This document shows positions 1 to 13,400 of a stretch of 64,000 nucleotides of DNA, piece after piece. Source of the stretch: Lingula anatina (Eukaryota; Brachiopoda; Lingulata; Lingulida; Lingulidae). Position numbers and translations under genes: made by a program. Every line of letters begins with the position of its first letter. Positions within the stretch are counted from its first letter, which is position 1. Location of the stretch: assembly GCF_001039355.2 (NCBI RefSeq), contig NW_019775447.1:642722-706721 (forward strand). The letters run 5' to 3'. The notes below the pieces were generated by a model. It saw only the letters and a program-made list of their open reading frames with translations, had not been told where the DNA came from and made no database searches.

Positions 1-785
1 GTTAACTGTGCTTCTGTTAAAGCTCAGAGCACAAAAAAAATGAAACCTTTTTATGTTGACCTTTCTGTGAACATTAAATTAGGCACAACCTAAGGCACCT
101 GTCAAACCATCATGCAGCTACAACAGTGCACTGACTGCTGGACCCAGCCTCTATGTTTGAAATAGAAGCGGTTTTCGAAATGTAGGCATCTGAAATTAAT
201 GCATTTTTCCTATCTCAATGCTGAGAAGCATTCAGCCTTAGCCTGACTGCTCAAATGATTTACCTTGCCTGCCTATCTGACCTTCTGAATTGAACGCCAT
301 AGCAGTGAGAGCAATATACGAGTATACATTTTCCACCATCTCTGCTGCCATCAATCTACACAGCAGCCCTCTTGCCTATTGACATACTTGCACAGAAAAC
401 ACAGAAGAGATATATTTGCTGTAAAAAATGCCCTCTCTCAGCCTCTGCCAGACTTACCTGACAAACTCTTGTTGTACATGGATTTCAGTCATGTTTTGTT
501 TGAACAGCTATTCCTATTGCAATGTGTATTATCTTGCCCCAGCTTTAACAGTTACTTCCTACTCTGTGTGTGCAGCAGACTAGGTCAGCCTTCTATACAC
601 AGCTATGCATAATGTTTTCCTCACAGGGGCGTGACTACTTTCAATGCAAATTTATAGCTAAATGGCTACATTTCACAAAAGCATACTCAGTGGTTCTCTG
701 CTAAATTGTTGGCATGATTTATTGATTGTTTCTGAAGGTGCTTTCATTGTAAGTGTGCTTGAAAAGCAAGTAAATTGTTAAGCTG
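1..785. repeat. First copy of a 785-bp direct repeat, ending at an N
   Basis: Bases 1-785 recur at 1583-2367 with a constant offset of 1582. The only substitution I noticed is C349 versus T1931. The copy stops at G785, directly before the single N at 786. No convincing gene lies in it; the 77-codon ORF at 379-612 is simply repeated at 1961-2194. An unmerged contig overlap explains this better than a biological duplication. Confidence 0.9.
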
Positions 786-786
786 N
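786..786. other. Single N, probable contig join
   Basis: One undetermined base sits exactly where the first copy of the 785-bp repeat breaks off. This suggests a scaffold junction written as one N rather than an ambiguous base. Confidence 0.6.
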
Positions 787-1582
787 AACATAGCTGCAAT
801 CTGGTGAATGTAATGTCATTAAAACAAACCCAAATACAATCCTACTGGAACACACACGGCCAGCAGAACTACCAGCAATTGATTTTCCAATATAGAGCAA
901 ATCTAAGAATTCCTTAGAGAATGACAGTAGATAAATACACTATTCTATTTCCATATTGACCTGGGAAAACTGCCAGGCTTCAACTGCGCAGTTCAGTGCA
1001 ATGAACTATAAAAGACATAGAATATTTCATATTCCAAGCAATGTGAAGTATGTACAGACGAAAACATTCGCCCAACATTTTTTAGCATTTGAAAACAGAT
1101 TGCATGTTATTCAGTTCAACCCCAGTTAATGGTGGTATCAAATAGTAATCTTATAATTCTGCTATGAAAATTCTCAAGAGCCTGTCATTGATGAGTGTTA
1201 GACTTGGGGGATTTTTTTAAGTACCCATATATTTAAAAGGGCAGCACAAATGATTACTTGAAATCACAACTCAGTTTCTATCGCGCATCAACCTACCTCA
1301 TGATCACTTTGATCCTGTACTGAGGATGCTCAGTTTCTTGCATGTAATCTAATTTGAACCCAGCAGTAAAATGTGTAGTATACATGTGTGTTATATGCAT
1401 TAAATTTCCAGGTAAGTACAGGTAAGAGGTAGTATGTAGGGCACATGTGTTTGTAATCATCACCCAGATTCCATATTACACTCATAGATGATTTACACAT
1501 GTGAAGAAAATAGATATAAGGACCATTAGAAAAGCCTCACTGGTAACATTCTATTAACAGCTTTGTGGGTGTAAACTGTAAA

Positions 1583-2367
1583 GTTAACTGTGCTTCTGTT
1601 AAAGCTCAGAGCACAAAAAAAATGAAACCTTTTTATGTTGACCTTTCTGTGAACATTAAATTAGGCACAACCTAAGGCACCTGTCAAACCATCATGCAGC
1701 TACAACAGTGCACTGACTGCTGGACCCAGCCTCTATGTTTGAAATAGAAGCGGTTTTCGAAATGTAGGCATCTGAAATTAATGCATTTTTCCTATCTCAA
1801 TGCTGAGAAGCATTCAGCCTTAGCCTGACTGCTCAAATGATTTACCTTGCCTGCCTATCTGACCTTCTGAATTGAACGCCATAGCAGTGAGAGCAATATA
1901 CGAGTATACATTTTCCACCATCTCTGCTGCTATCAATCTACACAGCAGCCCTCTTGCCTATTGACATACTTGCACAGAAAACACAGAAGAGATATATTTG
2001 CTGTAAAAAATGCCCTCTCTCAGCCTCTGCCAGACTTACCTGACAAACTCTTGTTGTACATGGATTTCAGTCATGTTTTGTTTGAACAGCTATTCCTATT
2101 GCAATGTGTATTATCTTGCCCCAGCTTTAACAGTTACTTCCTACTCTGTGTGTGCAGCAGACTAGGTCAGCCTTCTATACACAGCTATGCATAATGTTTT
2201 CCTCACAGGGGCGTGACTACTTTCAATGCAAATTTATAGCTAAATGGCTACATTTCACAAAAGCATACTCAGTGGTTCTCTGCTAAATTGTTGGCATGAT
2301 TTATTGATTGTTTCTGAAGGTGCTTTCATTGTAAGTGTGCTTGAAAAGCAAGTAAATTGTTAAGCTG
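1583..2367. repeat. Second copy of the 785-bp direct repeat
   Basis: This is near-identical to 1-785 and continues without a break into the DNA after 2367. If contig B begins at 787, its first 1581 bases would overlap the end of contig A, most of which lies left of the window. Confidence 0.9.
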
Positions 2368-3855
2368 GTCATTTTGATGTTTTGATAAATTATGTTAATG
2401 TTTTGATTACTTTAAGTAAGAATATCAAATATCTGCATGTCAATGCAGCATTGAAATCAATCAGGTCAATAAGATTACCAAGATGATGGATTTTTGTGTT
2501 TTTTGAGTGAGTAAAGAAAAAGTAGTAATACCAGTAATTAGCGAATAAAAAATTCATTCCTGTCAAAAGAAAGCTAGCTAGCTGTATTTATGTTTCTACA
2601 TCAATATTATTATTATTGTCAGCTCAGCTGATGTCGGATTGTTCTTTCTTTTGATATTAGCTGCAGAATGAAAATCCAAATATCTTTTTAAGTCAGTTTT
2701 GTTACCCAAAGATAATAATTACTATTAATAGTTTGCTCTTTGAAAAAGATTAGCTTAAACATTTTATATTTCATGAAATGTTTTTCTGAAATGTTTTGTA
2801 CCGCATTTTATTTTTAATTGTAAAAAGATTGTGATTGCAAAAATGCTTCATAATGATAACATCATTTGATAAGCAGTTCAGACCTATTTTTAGATTAAGT
2901 AGTGGGTGAAAAATGCCATGTTAGTGAGAATACTTGTTTTGTGAGGATTAAAAACAATATGGTTCATGCCGTTAATTAGTGTTAAACAAGTCTCGATCCT
3001 GTCATACCCTGCTAAATAATATGAAATAAGAGGACTTAAGATTTTAAATATGCACATTTTTCCAGAAAAATATAATTTGACTAAAAGAGAATGATTCAAC
3101 TGAAACCAATGATTAATTTCCATGTAGACTGACTGCCCTTTACTTGCAACCCATATTTAGTGACACTGGTGCAGTAAAGTTTTCCATTACCATTCTAAAT
3201 AAGGGTTTTACCTATTACCTAATCAATAAAAAAGTCTCTAACTGACAATCAGTATTGTCACTGTACCAGAAATAACATAGTTTGGTAATCAAGGGTTTAA
3301 ACAGATATTGCAATTCTCGTTAAAATAATTCAACTTGTAGGAAAGCTTGGGATACTGGTGTGCATAAAAGCTCTTGGGAAAATAAAAGATAAAATGGTAT
3401 CAAAATTTTTATTTTGAAATTCCATATTTAACCTATTGTACTCATTATTTCTACAATGGAGCTGATTATCTGACCATTAAAAACACTAACTCATTAACCT
3501 TATTGACATTAGCTGTTTATCAGCAGGTACATGTACATGTATGTTAAATAATACCTAGGCTCATAACGTTGTTGCAAATAACAACAACAAAATAGCATAT
3601 GCCTGCCAGAAGCCACATAATGATGAAAGGTAAAGATCAAGGTTGCATTATTTGCCAACACACTTGCAAACAACATGCAGAAAGTGTTTGTGGTGGTGGG
3701 GGTATATATTTTTTGCAGCTTTATGAATAATTTTCAGTAGTTATTTACAGGTAAATGGTAAGGAGATAATGCTAATTTGCTGTGTTTGTGTGTATGTTAA
3801 TATGCAAAAACTGAATAAAAATATAATGAAGAATTATACATTTATCTGTTGTTGA

Positions 3856-3891
<36 letters not shown>

Positions 3892-4180
3892 TCAAAGTAC
3901 ATTCACAGAATGGTAAGGTTGTCTTATGTTTCAGCACTGAATCTCAGGGCATTTTTTCATTTATATTATTCATTTATAGTATTCATTTCATATTATAATA
4001 TTCTACCAGTTCTTGCATATTTGTAGAACCAGAAGTGAACATTAAACACATTATTGCTGTAGTTGAGATGAGACATTCTAGTTCACAACTGAGCAATTGA
4101 GTTGTTCTGTGTGGTTTTCAATGTTTCTGTTGTAACTGTTAATAAAAGGAAAATCTTGAACTGTAGACAAGATATATAGT
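2368..4180. other. Non-coding interval downstream of the minus-strand gene
   Basis: The stretch is AT-rich and very poor in CpG. I see no coding exon, RNA gene or mobile element in it, only an ATT-type microsatellite at 3856-3892. An AATAAA at 4141 on the plus strand has no upstream plus-strand gene that I can support. Confidence 0.5.
3856..3892. repeat. (ATT)n microsatellite
   Basis: About twelve perfect ATT units in intergenic DNA. Confidence 0.95.
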
Positions 4181-4186
4181 TTTATT
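4181..4186 (-). terminator. Polyadenylation signal of the minus-strand gene
   Basis: TTTATT on the plus strand reads AATAAA on the minus strand, about 20 nt beyond the stop codon at 4207-4209. A signal this close implies a very short 3' UTR and supports 4207-4429 as a true terminal exon. Confidence 0.5.
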
Positions 4187-4206
4187 ATATAAGGTAAACA
4201 GTTATT

Positions 4207-4429
4207 TTAGACAGAAGAGGACAGCTGAGCCACCCACCTTTGTGACCTTGGTATCTGTGTTCTTGGTTCTGGTGTCTCCCAGTAGACTTCTGATGATCTG
4301 TTGGAGGGGCATGGACTGGGAGGCTGGATTGTAATCATTGGGTGGGCCTGCAGCATTTGTTCTGCAAATGTAACCCTTGTTACTGGCTTAGCTGCCGGCT
4401 TGCTTGGGATCTGATACATGCTGTCATTT
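4207..4429 (-). CDS. Exon 4 (terminal) of the minus-strand gene
   Basis: A run of T followed by CAG gives a strong acceptor just upstream (plus-strand 4430-4440). The first base completes the AG left by exon 3 to give Arg, then 73 codons run N-D-S-M-Y-Q-I-P to TAA at 4207-4209. A possible donor (AAAG/GTGGGT) lies inside the exon, but reading through to the stop and AATAAA is simpler. Confidence 0.55.
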
Positions 4430-7400
4430 CTGAAAAAAAAAAACAGAGGGTATTCACTCTGTTATTGTGCAATTTAAACCTACTGTTACAGTAATCAAAT
4501 TCTGTTATATTATGGAAGTATTGGCAGCAGCAAAGTATGCATATTAATGGGCAGACCTATAGTTTTAAATACAGCAGCACCTGTACATATAATTGCCATC
4601 ACCTGTGTGTGGGAGTGGGTGTATCTGAAGTGGAAGCCAGCCCCAGAGCCATGCACATTTCCTTTTCAGCTAGGACTGGAACCAAATTTTTATTGGGTCA
4701 CTTTCCCAAAGATCAGCTTTAATGACACCAGAAATGTAATACACATTAGCTATGGATTAAGGTTTTGACAATACCACTTTATTATTAATTATATAAGTAA
4801 CAAGATAAAGTCTCATGAGGTTGGTGGATAATTTCAACCAAATCAAAATGTAAAATTGATTTAAAGATAGATTTTGCAAAAAAAAATCTAAAAATGTTTT
4901 ACATTGTCTTTAGCAAAATAGGAATATGTTTACCATATGACTAAAATTTGCTCTCCTAGACTATTATGACTTTATGCAGTGGGTGGGGAGTTTGTGGTTA
5001 AAAAGTAAGAGCTAAATAGACTAAATAAATGATAATAATAAAGTATAAACAGATGTGTGTGAATATTGATTATATATCCATCCTGGCTTGGTATAACAAC
5101 TAATATTTTGGCAATTTGCACATCATATGAGAAGAATCAGTCATATATGTTGATGGAGTGGTACATACCACAAACAAAGATACATTCAACATGAACTTGA
5201 ACTAAAATACTGAAATCAAAAATTAATTGATTGATAAATTATTCAATAAATGATAAATGAATTAATTAATTATAGGATATGGACCATTAAATTTCCTTCT
5301 GAACTCCCAGGTTGATCAGTATTATCTTTAAATATTCCTGGTATATTTATTCTGATATAATAACAAATATCCATACCTGGGGCTGTTTTTGAAAGGTATT
5401 CCAATATATTATATTGAATTTCTACAGAATTCAGAACATCCTACCCAGGCACGGCAGATATTTCATTATCATTGAACACTTAATCATGGCAGTCAGTAGA
5501 AAGGAGTGAATTTAAGTATAATATACTATTCTTGTTTCCTCGTGTATCTTGGACCCCATCCTGCCATTAGCTTGATTATAAAACAAATCTTTCCAGAGCC
5601 CTGGCTCTCCGGAGGATCACAAAATGCATGTATAGACAAAAACAGGTGGACCACAGGGACAGTTTAACCGAGGGTATGTGTTAAATATAGAGATCCCAAA
5701 GAGAATTCCCAATAAAACTGAAATGATGAAACCATTTACCTTAAAATGTATGCAGGAAAATAATTTGCAACTGTTTGATGGAGTATTTCTGTTCACTGAG
5801 GAACACTAAAACATTACAAGTAACAGATATCATAAATCAGGAGCAAACAGCATAATGTTTTATGGGACATTCCCAATGAGTGGGATCAGTCAGTATCATA
5901 TTTTAACATTGGAAAAACAGCTGTAGATTGTTTCCAGTGGTATCTATACCGCTTGAAGATAAAACTTAATTGCCAATGGCTGATTTTTTGTCAGACCAAG
6001 ACAACCAATAAGTTTTCTTAATATCACATGGTAAAAACCAAGACCATTTCCACTATATATTACAAATATCCAGGGCATTCACCAAATGTTACATGTATCC
6101 AGGATATTTACACTTTTTGTTATTTATATCAATAATATAATAATATTACCCCTTGCTTCCACTGCAAAAGTGAAAAATAACTAGTTAAACTTCAACTTCA
6201 GATTGGGAAGATTTACATTACTGCTTTACCACTTGTCTCATGATCATGATGCAGATAATTTAGCCAGTCACATAAATTATGGAACCTGTTTTCAGTCTAG
6301 TCACTAAGCACATTGCAAACTTTAAATTTTCCTCACAGGTGTAATATATAGAAGTCATGAATATGTATACCGTATAACCCAATTCTTTCTAAATACAGGT
6401 GCAGTTTAAGGGAAATGACAAACAGCTCATGATTTTTTTAAATGAAAATATAAGACTAAGTACTAAGAAATATTACCTGCAGGTTTATTTCTGACATACA
6501 ATGTATTTATTTAGTTGTACTGTAGGTGCCACAGGTTTTCTAAGATGTCATGTTATTACAAAACCAGTGGCACTCATAGTTGACTAAATTGCCTTTAATC
6601 GATTTCAGTGACCTGCACTTAAGTCATCCACCAAACAGGTAGAAATCCTGGTCTGCATTCAGATATGCTATGAGAAGCAAAAAAAGTATGACATAAGTAC
6701 CACTTTATGAAGAAGAACTTGGAAGCAGTAACATTGGGACACCATCTTTGCTGCTCATCTGTGTAGGGAAAGAAAAAAGGAAAAGAAAAAATAAATCGTT
6801 GAAATATTAATATGACTCCCTTTATGTAAATATCCCCTGCTGTGGACAAATGGGGAAAAAAACTCTTACACTGCATATACATCATCCAAACAGAAATGGA
6901 ACAGATGTTTATCAGTTTTCTTATTGTTAATTACAAAAAAGATATTCTTATCTTTCCTCAGATATTAGCATTAGTGTTTTAACACTAATGCTGTAGTTAA
7001 AATTAAAATTAAATGCTGTAGTTTACTTATCCCATTTGCATCCTATTGGCCAGGAAATTGCATGGATAGAAGTTGTTCTTACAGCAAAGGATCATTTAGA
7101 TCAGAGGCCAACTGGGAACTTTTAGATTAGAGACCAATAGGAAATTTTCTCTCAACTCCAACAGACAAAGCCTGTCATTTGTATTCACTTCCTGTAACAC
7201 ACAGGGCCCATAGCAATAGTCCAAAGGGTTCATTGGCCCGAAGGTTCAATAGTCTGAATGTATGAGTAAAGTGAATAGGGTACTGAAGGGGGGCTCCTCC
7301 CCCCTCCCTTGGCATGGGGTTCAGGGCCCATTGAAGGGCCCCAAAATTTTTTGGTATTTAAGAGGGCAAACATTGCCATTTGGTATGTTTTAGAACTATG

Positions 7401-10400
7401 ACTCAGCTAGTCAAAATTCTAATTTCAAGAGGGGACCATTGGTGTGACTTTTTAAAAGAAATCGAAAAGGGGGGGGGGGGAGGGTCAGGGCCTAAATCCG
7501 CCACTGTACTGGTAATAATTAAAGTTAAGATCATCGGAGGCCATATTAGACAAAACTGAAAATTTGGGGAGTAGTCCTACACTTTACTAGGGCCATAGAT
7601 ATGTAAATCATGAGTAATATTCCGTCATCAGTTAGCCAGATGTATGTGGCTAATAATATGTTACAGTAGTAAAAAACTGATGAAAAACGTATGATTTTTC
7701 AGACCAAAGAACCTCAGAACAATGAACCTTTGGATACCTGCATCATATAAAGGGACAGATCTGAGGATGTTCAAGGTTTTAGACATCAACATGTACTGGT
7801 ATATGTAGACAACAGTCTGTACATATAGCGATCGCCCTTTGTATTTGAACCTGGAATCCAGACGATATAATGCACCTTTGTAATTGCTGCAATAAACACT
7901 AATAAAATTATAGTCCAGGTCAAGTTTCAAGCAGTTCTCCATTGATTGATAATTCATCTGTTTGAATTTGAAGCTCACATGCAGTTTAGGAAGGTAGCCA
8001 AAAGTTTGACTCTGAAAGGCCAAATTACCTGAATATCCATAAGTGACTTCACAAAAAAGAGAGATAGTGTGTGAGAATGTTAATTTCCTTACTCAGGGGC
8101 GGATCCAGAGATATTTTCTGACAGTCTTCCAAATTATCTTTGTTGATCCATCCTCATTTTTGACCGTCTTCCGACAGAAAAAGTTAGATACCCGTCCATA
8201 TAAAATCTTGAAAAGACTTGAAATTCTGACCGTCTTCCGGAAGACCCAGAAGACGGCCTAAATCCGCCCCTGTTACTTATAAATATAATATCTCAGTAGG
8301 AATCCCTTTATTCTATATATATTAGACATGAGCTAGCTTTGGTGAATGAAATGATTAAGTAGAATGTTACATCTACCATAACATTTAACATTTACAGAAA
8401 TAGTTGTTCCTTGTTTAGATCAGCAAAAAATATGTTTAAGAGGGAAATGCCACTGTATCCAACTGCTTTTGCAGGCCTGGATGTACATTTATAGTGCAGA
8501 TATTTAGGCCAGCACTGGTATCCTCTGTAAACCTGCATGCCTCACCTAGGAGTAACAACCGGATAATAATCAAATTAACTCCATGGTAATGTACAGTGGA
8601 GGAATGTTAGAAAACAAGATCGATCCAGTTTCATCCCTGACATTTTGAAAGAACTTCAGCATTCAAGAAAGCACTTTTTATGCTTCACTGATATGTATAT
8701 TAATATATTACATTGCATTTTCTTTCAATGGTAGCTATACTACCACAAACAAATCAATATTTGTCATTTAAAAAATGTTATTTGTTTTCCTTGCAGATAA
8801 CCCATATCTTCTATGCTAAATATGAAACAAATAAGACAAATTTGAATAACAAACTGTACTCAATTTAAATGTATTTTCTTCATTTGATGTAAAAAAAATC
8901 AACTTTAATGAATATTCTGAAGTATTCCCACCATGCAGTCATAACTCAGATATTTAATTGAAACAGATTTAGATGGTATTTACAATATCTTCCCAAACTC
9001 TCTATAATAGGAACTTCAATCATTTCCATTGACATTTAAACATTGTATCTAATGCACATTTTGTAGATCAATTTTAAGTCCTTTAGTATGATCAAAATTC
9101 ATTGCATTATCATCCCTCCCCTCTATAAACCATAGGTAACACTGCAGTTACTGCATTTATTAATTTTTCCCTGTACATAAAATCAGCCTGTTATGCTGCT
9201 CTTAAGCTTCCAACCAAAGTAGCAACAAGGATTTGAAAATAAATTTTATGTGATTTTTGTAAAATCTAAATCACTTAAGATTGCAGGAATGTTGTACATC
9301 AAGAGTTTAATCCAATTTATAAGCCATCTCCCTGCAATGTCAGTTATTCTTGGAAGTAGGTTTCACATTATATTTATCAGTGCTGCACAGGCACCTCCCT
9401 GGAAAAAACCTCCATGATCACATCATTATGTGTATCTACGGGTGTGTAGCAACACCCGTTGACTGAAGGGTAAGGTTCATGACAACATCGTCACAGAAGG
9501 TATTAAATATTCAGTATCAATCCATCACAGCTCAGACCAGCAAGAGAATACTGAACAAAAAAATTGGTCCTGCCAAAATATATTTCAAATTCCAAGTTCA
9601 TGGGATGGAGACCAAATACAGCACATCAGTGGGCTTTAATTCCCTCTTTCCCCCAGGAGTTTTGATTTAGCATCCTTAAGTACTTTCAACATTTTAATAT
9701 ACTTGATTTATGTCCACTGATCACCTGAAAGCATAGTCAGCAACAGAGTAGTTTCATAAACTACTGACATATATGTTTTTTAATCATTACTCTGTTACAG
9801 CGAGGTTGTATTTTACATCAATGGGAACTTAAACGTGAACACCATCTGGGAATTATTTCAGTATATGCCTATTTGAAAAGGGGAAAATGGCATGTTCTTG
9901 CATGTACACTTTAAATGTTACCACAAAAAGACCACAGAAAGTAAATATCCAGACTTTCACTAAAGCTTTGCTATGTTGATTGATACATGTACTGTAGATA
10001 GATAAAAAGGTTAGATGTAAGAAGATGGTGCGTACAAACTCTGATTTAAGAAGAGGCAAGGATCTAAATTCAAATTAAATTGCATGTAAAAAGAAGTTGA
10101 TGTTAGCCTTTGTTTTCCATGGAGCAGTATAGTTAAAACAGTCTAGTTGGTGTGCTATCAGATGCATGGGAAGATCACATCAATCACTCCAAATATCCTG
10201 GAAATATCTCCTACCTTGAAAATATTTATCTATAAATTACTTGCCAGGGAATATTTATCTTCCCTTGACTTTGTGCTACTCTCGCTGTTTTTGCAGACTG
10301 AGAAGCCAACGGTAAAAAAAAAAGCAAGTAACTCTTGCATTAAAAAGGAAAATTTTCCAGTGCAGTCAGTTTTATAGAAACATGATGTTTTTATGTGTTT

Positions 10401-13400
10401 TAGTAAAACTGCACCCATTTATTAAAATTAAAGTGCTCTTCAACCTCTCTAGTGCACAGTAATACTTTTATTTTGAGAGATCTTAAAAGCTTCAGGCCAC
10501 CTTTCCTTTTCATGACATTTGTTGAGGCTGCTTAATTACTGTGGTTTTCAAGGTTTTTAAATTTATGATTCTTATGTTAAATGTTTTAATAGTCTGTTTC
10601 AATTGCAAGCAAAAATATCGCCTGTTTACTAAGAAATCCATACTTGTCACAAGAGTGCTTCATGTTTTAGTTTTGATACACATAAAAACGTATTTGAGGT
10701 TTCTATAAAATGGCATGCCCTGGATTTGTTGCACACTTGGAACTCTCCTATCTTCCCTTGCCACCTCTTCTGTATACACCAATGCACACATACATTGCTA
10801 GGCATGCATGGACACACACATGTTAATGTTTTCCTAAAACTCTGTAGACTCCAGACTTGTCAAAACAGCTATACTCGATCATCATGACATTTACTGCATC
10901 TAGATACGTTTCCTTGTCATGTTAATTAAGTACCTGTACCTAGGTAAGGATATTACCTAAAGATGTCACCATCCTTCCCTGGACCTGTCTGCTGCTGCTG
11001 CAGCAGTGTGATATTGGTACCATAAAAGTGGTGCTGGCCCTGCTGAGGGTCTGGTTCAGGCATACTGCAGTCTATGATCAGAGTCTCAACCAGGGAGCCT
11101 TGCTGGGTGCTGCTTCCTCCAAAAGACACCCTACACAACACAGTCTGTATGAAAGCTACTGACAGAGCTGATAATATAGTGGAACACATAGCTGTCACAC
11201 ATCTTTAGGTCAGGTGTCGTTTACTTTGATGAACTTTATTTACATATTTAGCTTATTTAAGGGGGATACTAAAGGAGACAGGAAATTATTTTTGTATGAC
11301 TGCAAATAAGCCCTAGATGAAAACCACATCTTTCTTTGAAAATTAGAATTGCCATGTAACTCTATATGTGTCATTAGAGTAATTGTGCCAAGGCCACAAA
11401 AGTCAAGTTGTGGAAACGATTACATACATCCACAGAAAGCCTTCACTGTTTGTGCTGTTAAACTAGTTTTAACTTGCTGCTAATTTACTCACTTCAAAAG
11501 GGGCTGTTATATTAAATTCTGCATCTCATATACAGCATAGAGTAGGTTGTGCAATGCTCCTTTGTTGATGTTTTTTTATATTATGTATGAGTCATTCCAA
11601 AACTAGTTTGAATATTTTATAGTGTAACAGTTGAAGGATGGATAGATAGACTTTGGATTAGTTCATTTCCTTGCTCAGGAAGAATTTATTGCAAAGGCAT
11701 CTGTTTCTTTTTTTTTTTTTTTTCAATTATGAGGTACTTGTACCATAACAGCAGATTTAATATGATCTCATTTCACTTCTTATGATCATCCTTGAATTAG
11801 GACTTGATAAAGAAATTTAATGCAATGTCCTTGAAATTTCCACATCTTGTTACACTTCATGACTTGGTCATGCATGTATTCAGGTTTGTCCCTTTGACTA
11901 TCTGCATGGCTCTACTGGTCTGTCCTCACACCTGATGCTGTTATGATTCAACTATAGTTGCCATATTTCCTCTCTTTATCTTGGCTGATTTTACTTCAAA
12001 ATATCTTTTTAAGAAAAGAAAATCATGCTATCGGGCCTGCTATAATGATATCCACATGTATAAGTAAAAAACATGTATTTGACTGGCTACTTCTAATATA
12101 TTCACATTTTCTCAAAATTTTAGGGCATAGGGAGTAATTTATTGGCGTCCAAATACAAGGAAATGGATTTTGTTGCACTTTAAACACTTAACTTTAACGT
12201 TCAATGCCAACATAATCTTTTCTTTCTTTCAAAACGCTACATTTAAATGTGTTTTTCAGAGCATGTTTCAGAATTCAGCTCTCTTGCTATAGTCATACTG
12301 TCCTTGCTTTTCTTCTTCCAAAAAATAAAGTTTTTATGTTTTTAACATCACACATTTATGCCATATTATGGTTATCATCACAATACTTCATTCTTTTAAT
12401 TTGATACAAAAAATTCAATCTTATGCATGGTCATTTTTATTGATACTTTTTTCAATACAAACGGTTATTGTTTTTAATTTTTACAAAAGAAGTCTTCAGT
12501 TTTCACACAGTTGCAGATATTTAGCATTGCAAAGTATTGCCTCTTTAAGTTTAAAAGAATGTTTTTTCTCTTGATTGATATAGAAGTGTATGTCTATGCC
12601 AGCATATTGTGAGCTTTAAATATTTCATGCCACCATACGTATATGATTATATTTAAACATGCATATAACATTTAACCCCAGACTGAAACTAAACAATTTC
12701 ACATTCGTTATTTTTAAATTAACAGCTGTTATTAAAGATAAGGTAATTTCAGTAATAACTGTTTTCAAAGTCTGATTCAAGTAAAAAATTATGTTATTAT
12801 GATGATAACAGACATTATAATACATGACCCAGAAACCAGAAAAACAGAATTAATTAAAACACCACAATATACTTTTCATAATAATCGCTCCTCAAAGTCA
12901 AAGGTGTGAGGAAATTGCCAACACAGATATGAGTTAATCAGTCAATATTGGGATACCTGGTTGTCAAATTATCTCTAACAATCACTCAGATCAATATCTC
13001 CTTGATGCATTCATACCTTTTCTTTTTGCTCATCTCCCCATCTGCTCCCTGCTATATCTCCCCTGTTCTTTCTAGTTAATCAGTCTGAATTCTCCAATAT
13101 ATCACAGTATACCAGTGAGGCGTAAGCTAAAAGCCTGCAGTACCAGAACTGCTATCTTTTGCTATACATAGAATGCCACAAAACAGCTGAGGTACAATAC
13201 CGCTCTAGGCACAGTTATGCCTTGCAACTCCAACTTACTTAATAAGTTACACAATTCACCAACTACAAGCTGACTAAATTATACCAGTCATATATTGTTG
13301 ATTTGAATGATCCCTCCATGGCACCTTTACTAAGAAACAAAGGTAGGAGTATGTACAAGCTGTCATTATGAATTAGAATCAATAGTTCAAGTAGTATTTT

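Larger units (their letters stand above)
4430..10956 (-). other. Intron 3 of the minus-strand gene (about 6.5 kb)
   Basis: The interval is AT-rich and CpG-poor. It holds a 179-bp TIR element at 8094-8272, a lone related terminus near 7487-7505, and a G-run next to that terminus. A good acceptor-like site near 6760 (minus strand) was considered and rejected on phase. I see no convincing coding exon. Confidence 0.45.

Noticed and set aside
379-612. 77-residue ORF, repeated at 1961-2194
   Set aside because: It starts at a non-ATG codon and has no domain or splice context. Its duplication follows the assembly repeat, not coding selection.
6619-6885. Possible minus-strand exon after a good acceptor (TTTCCCTACACAG) reading M-S-S-K-D-G-V-P
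   Set aside because: The phase needed by the minus-strand gene gives an immediate TGA, and no donor or polyadenylation context supports it as a separate exon.
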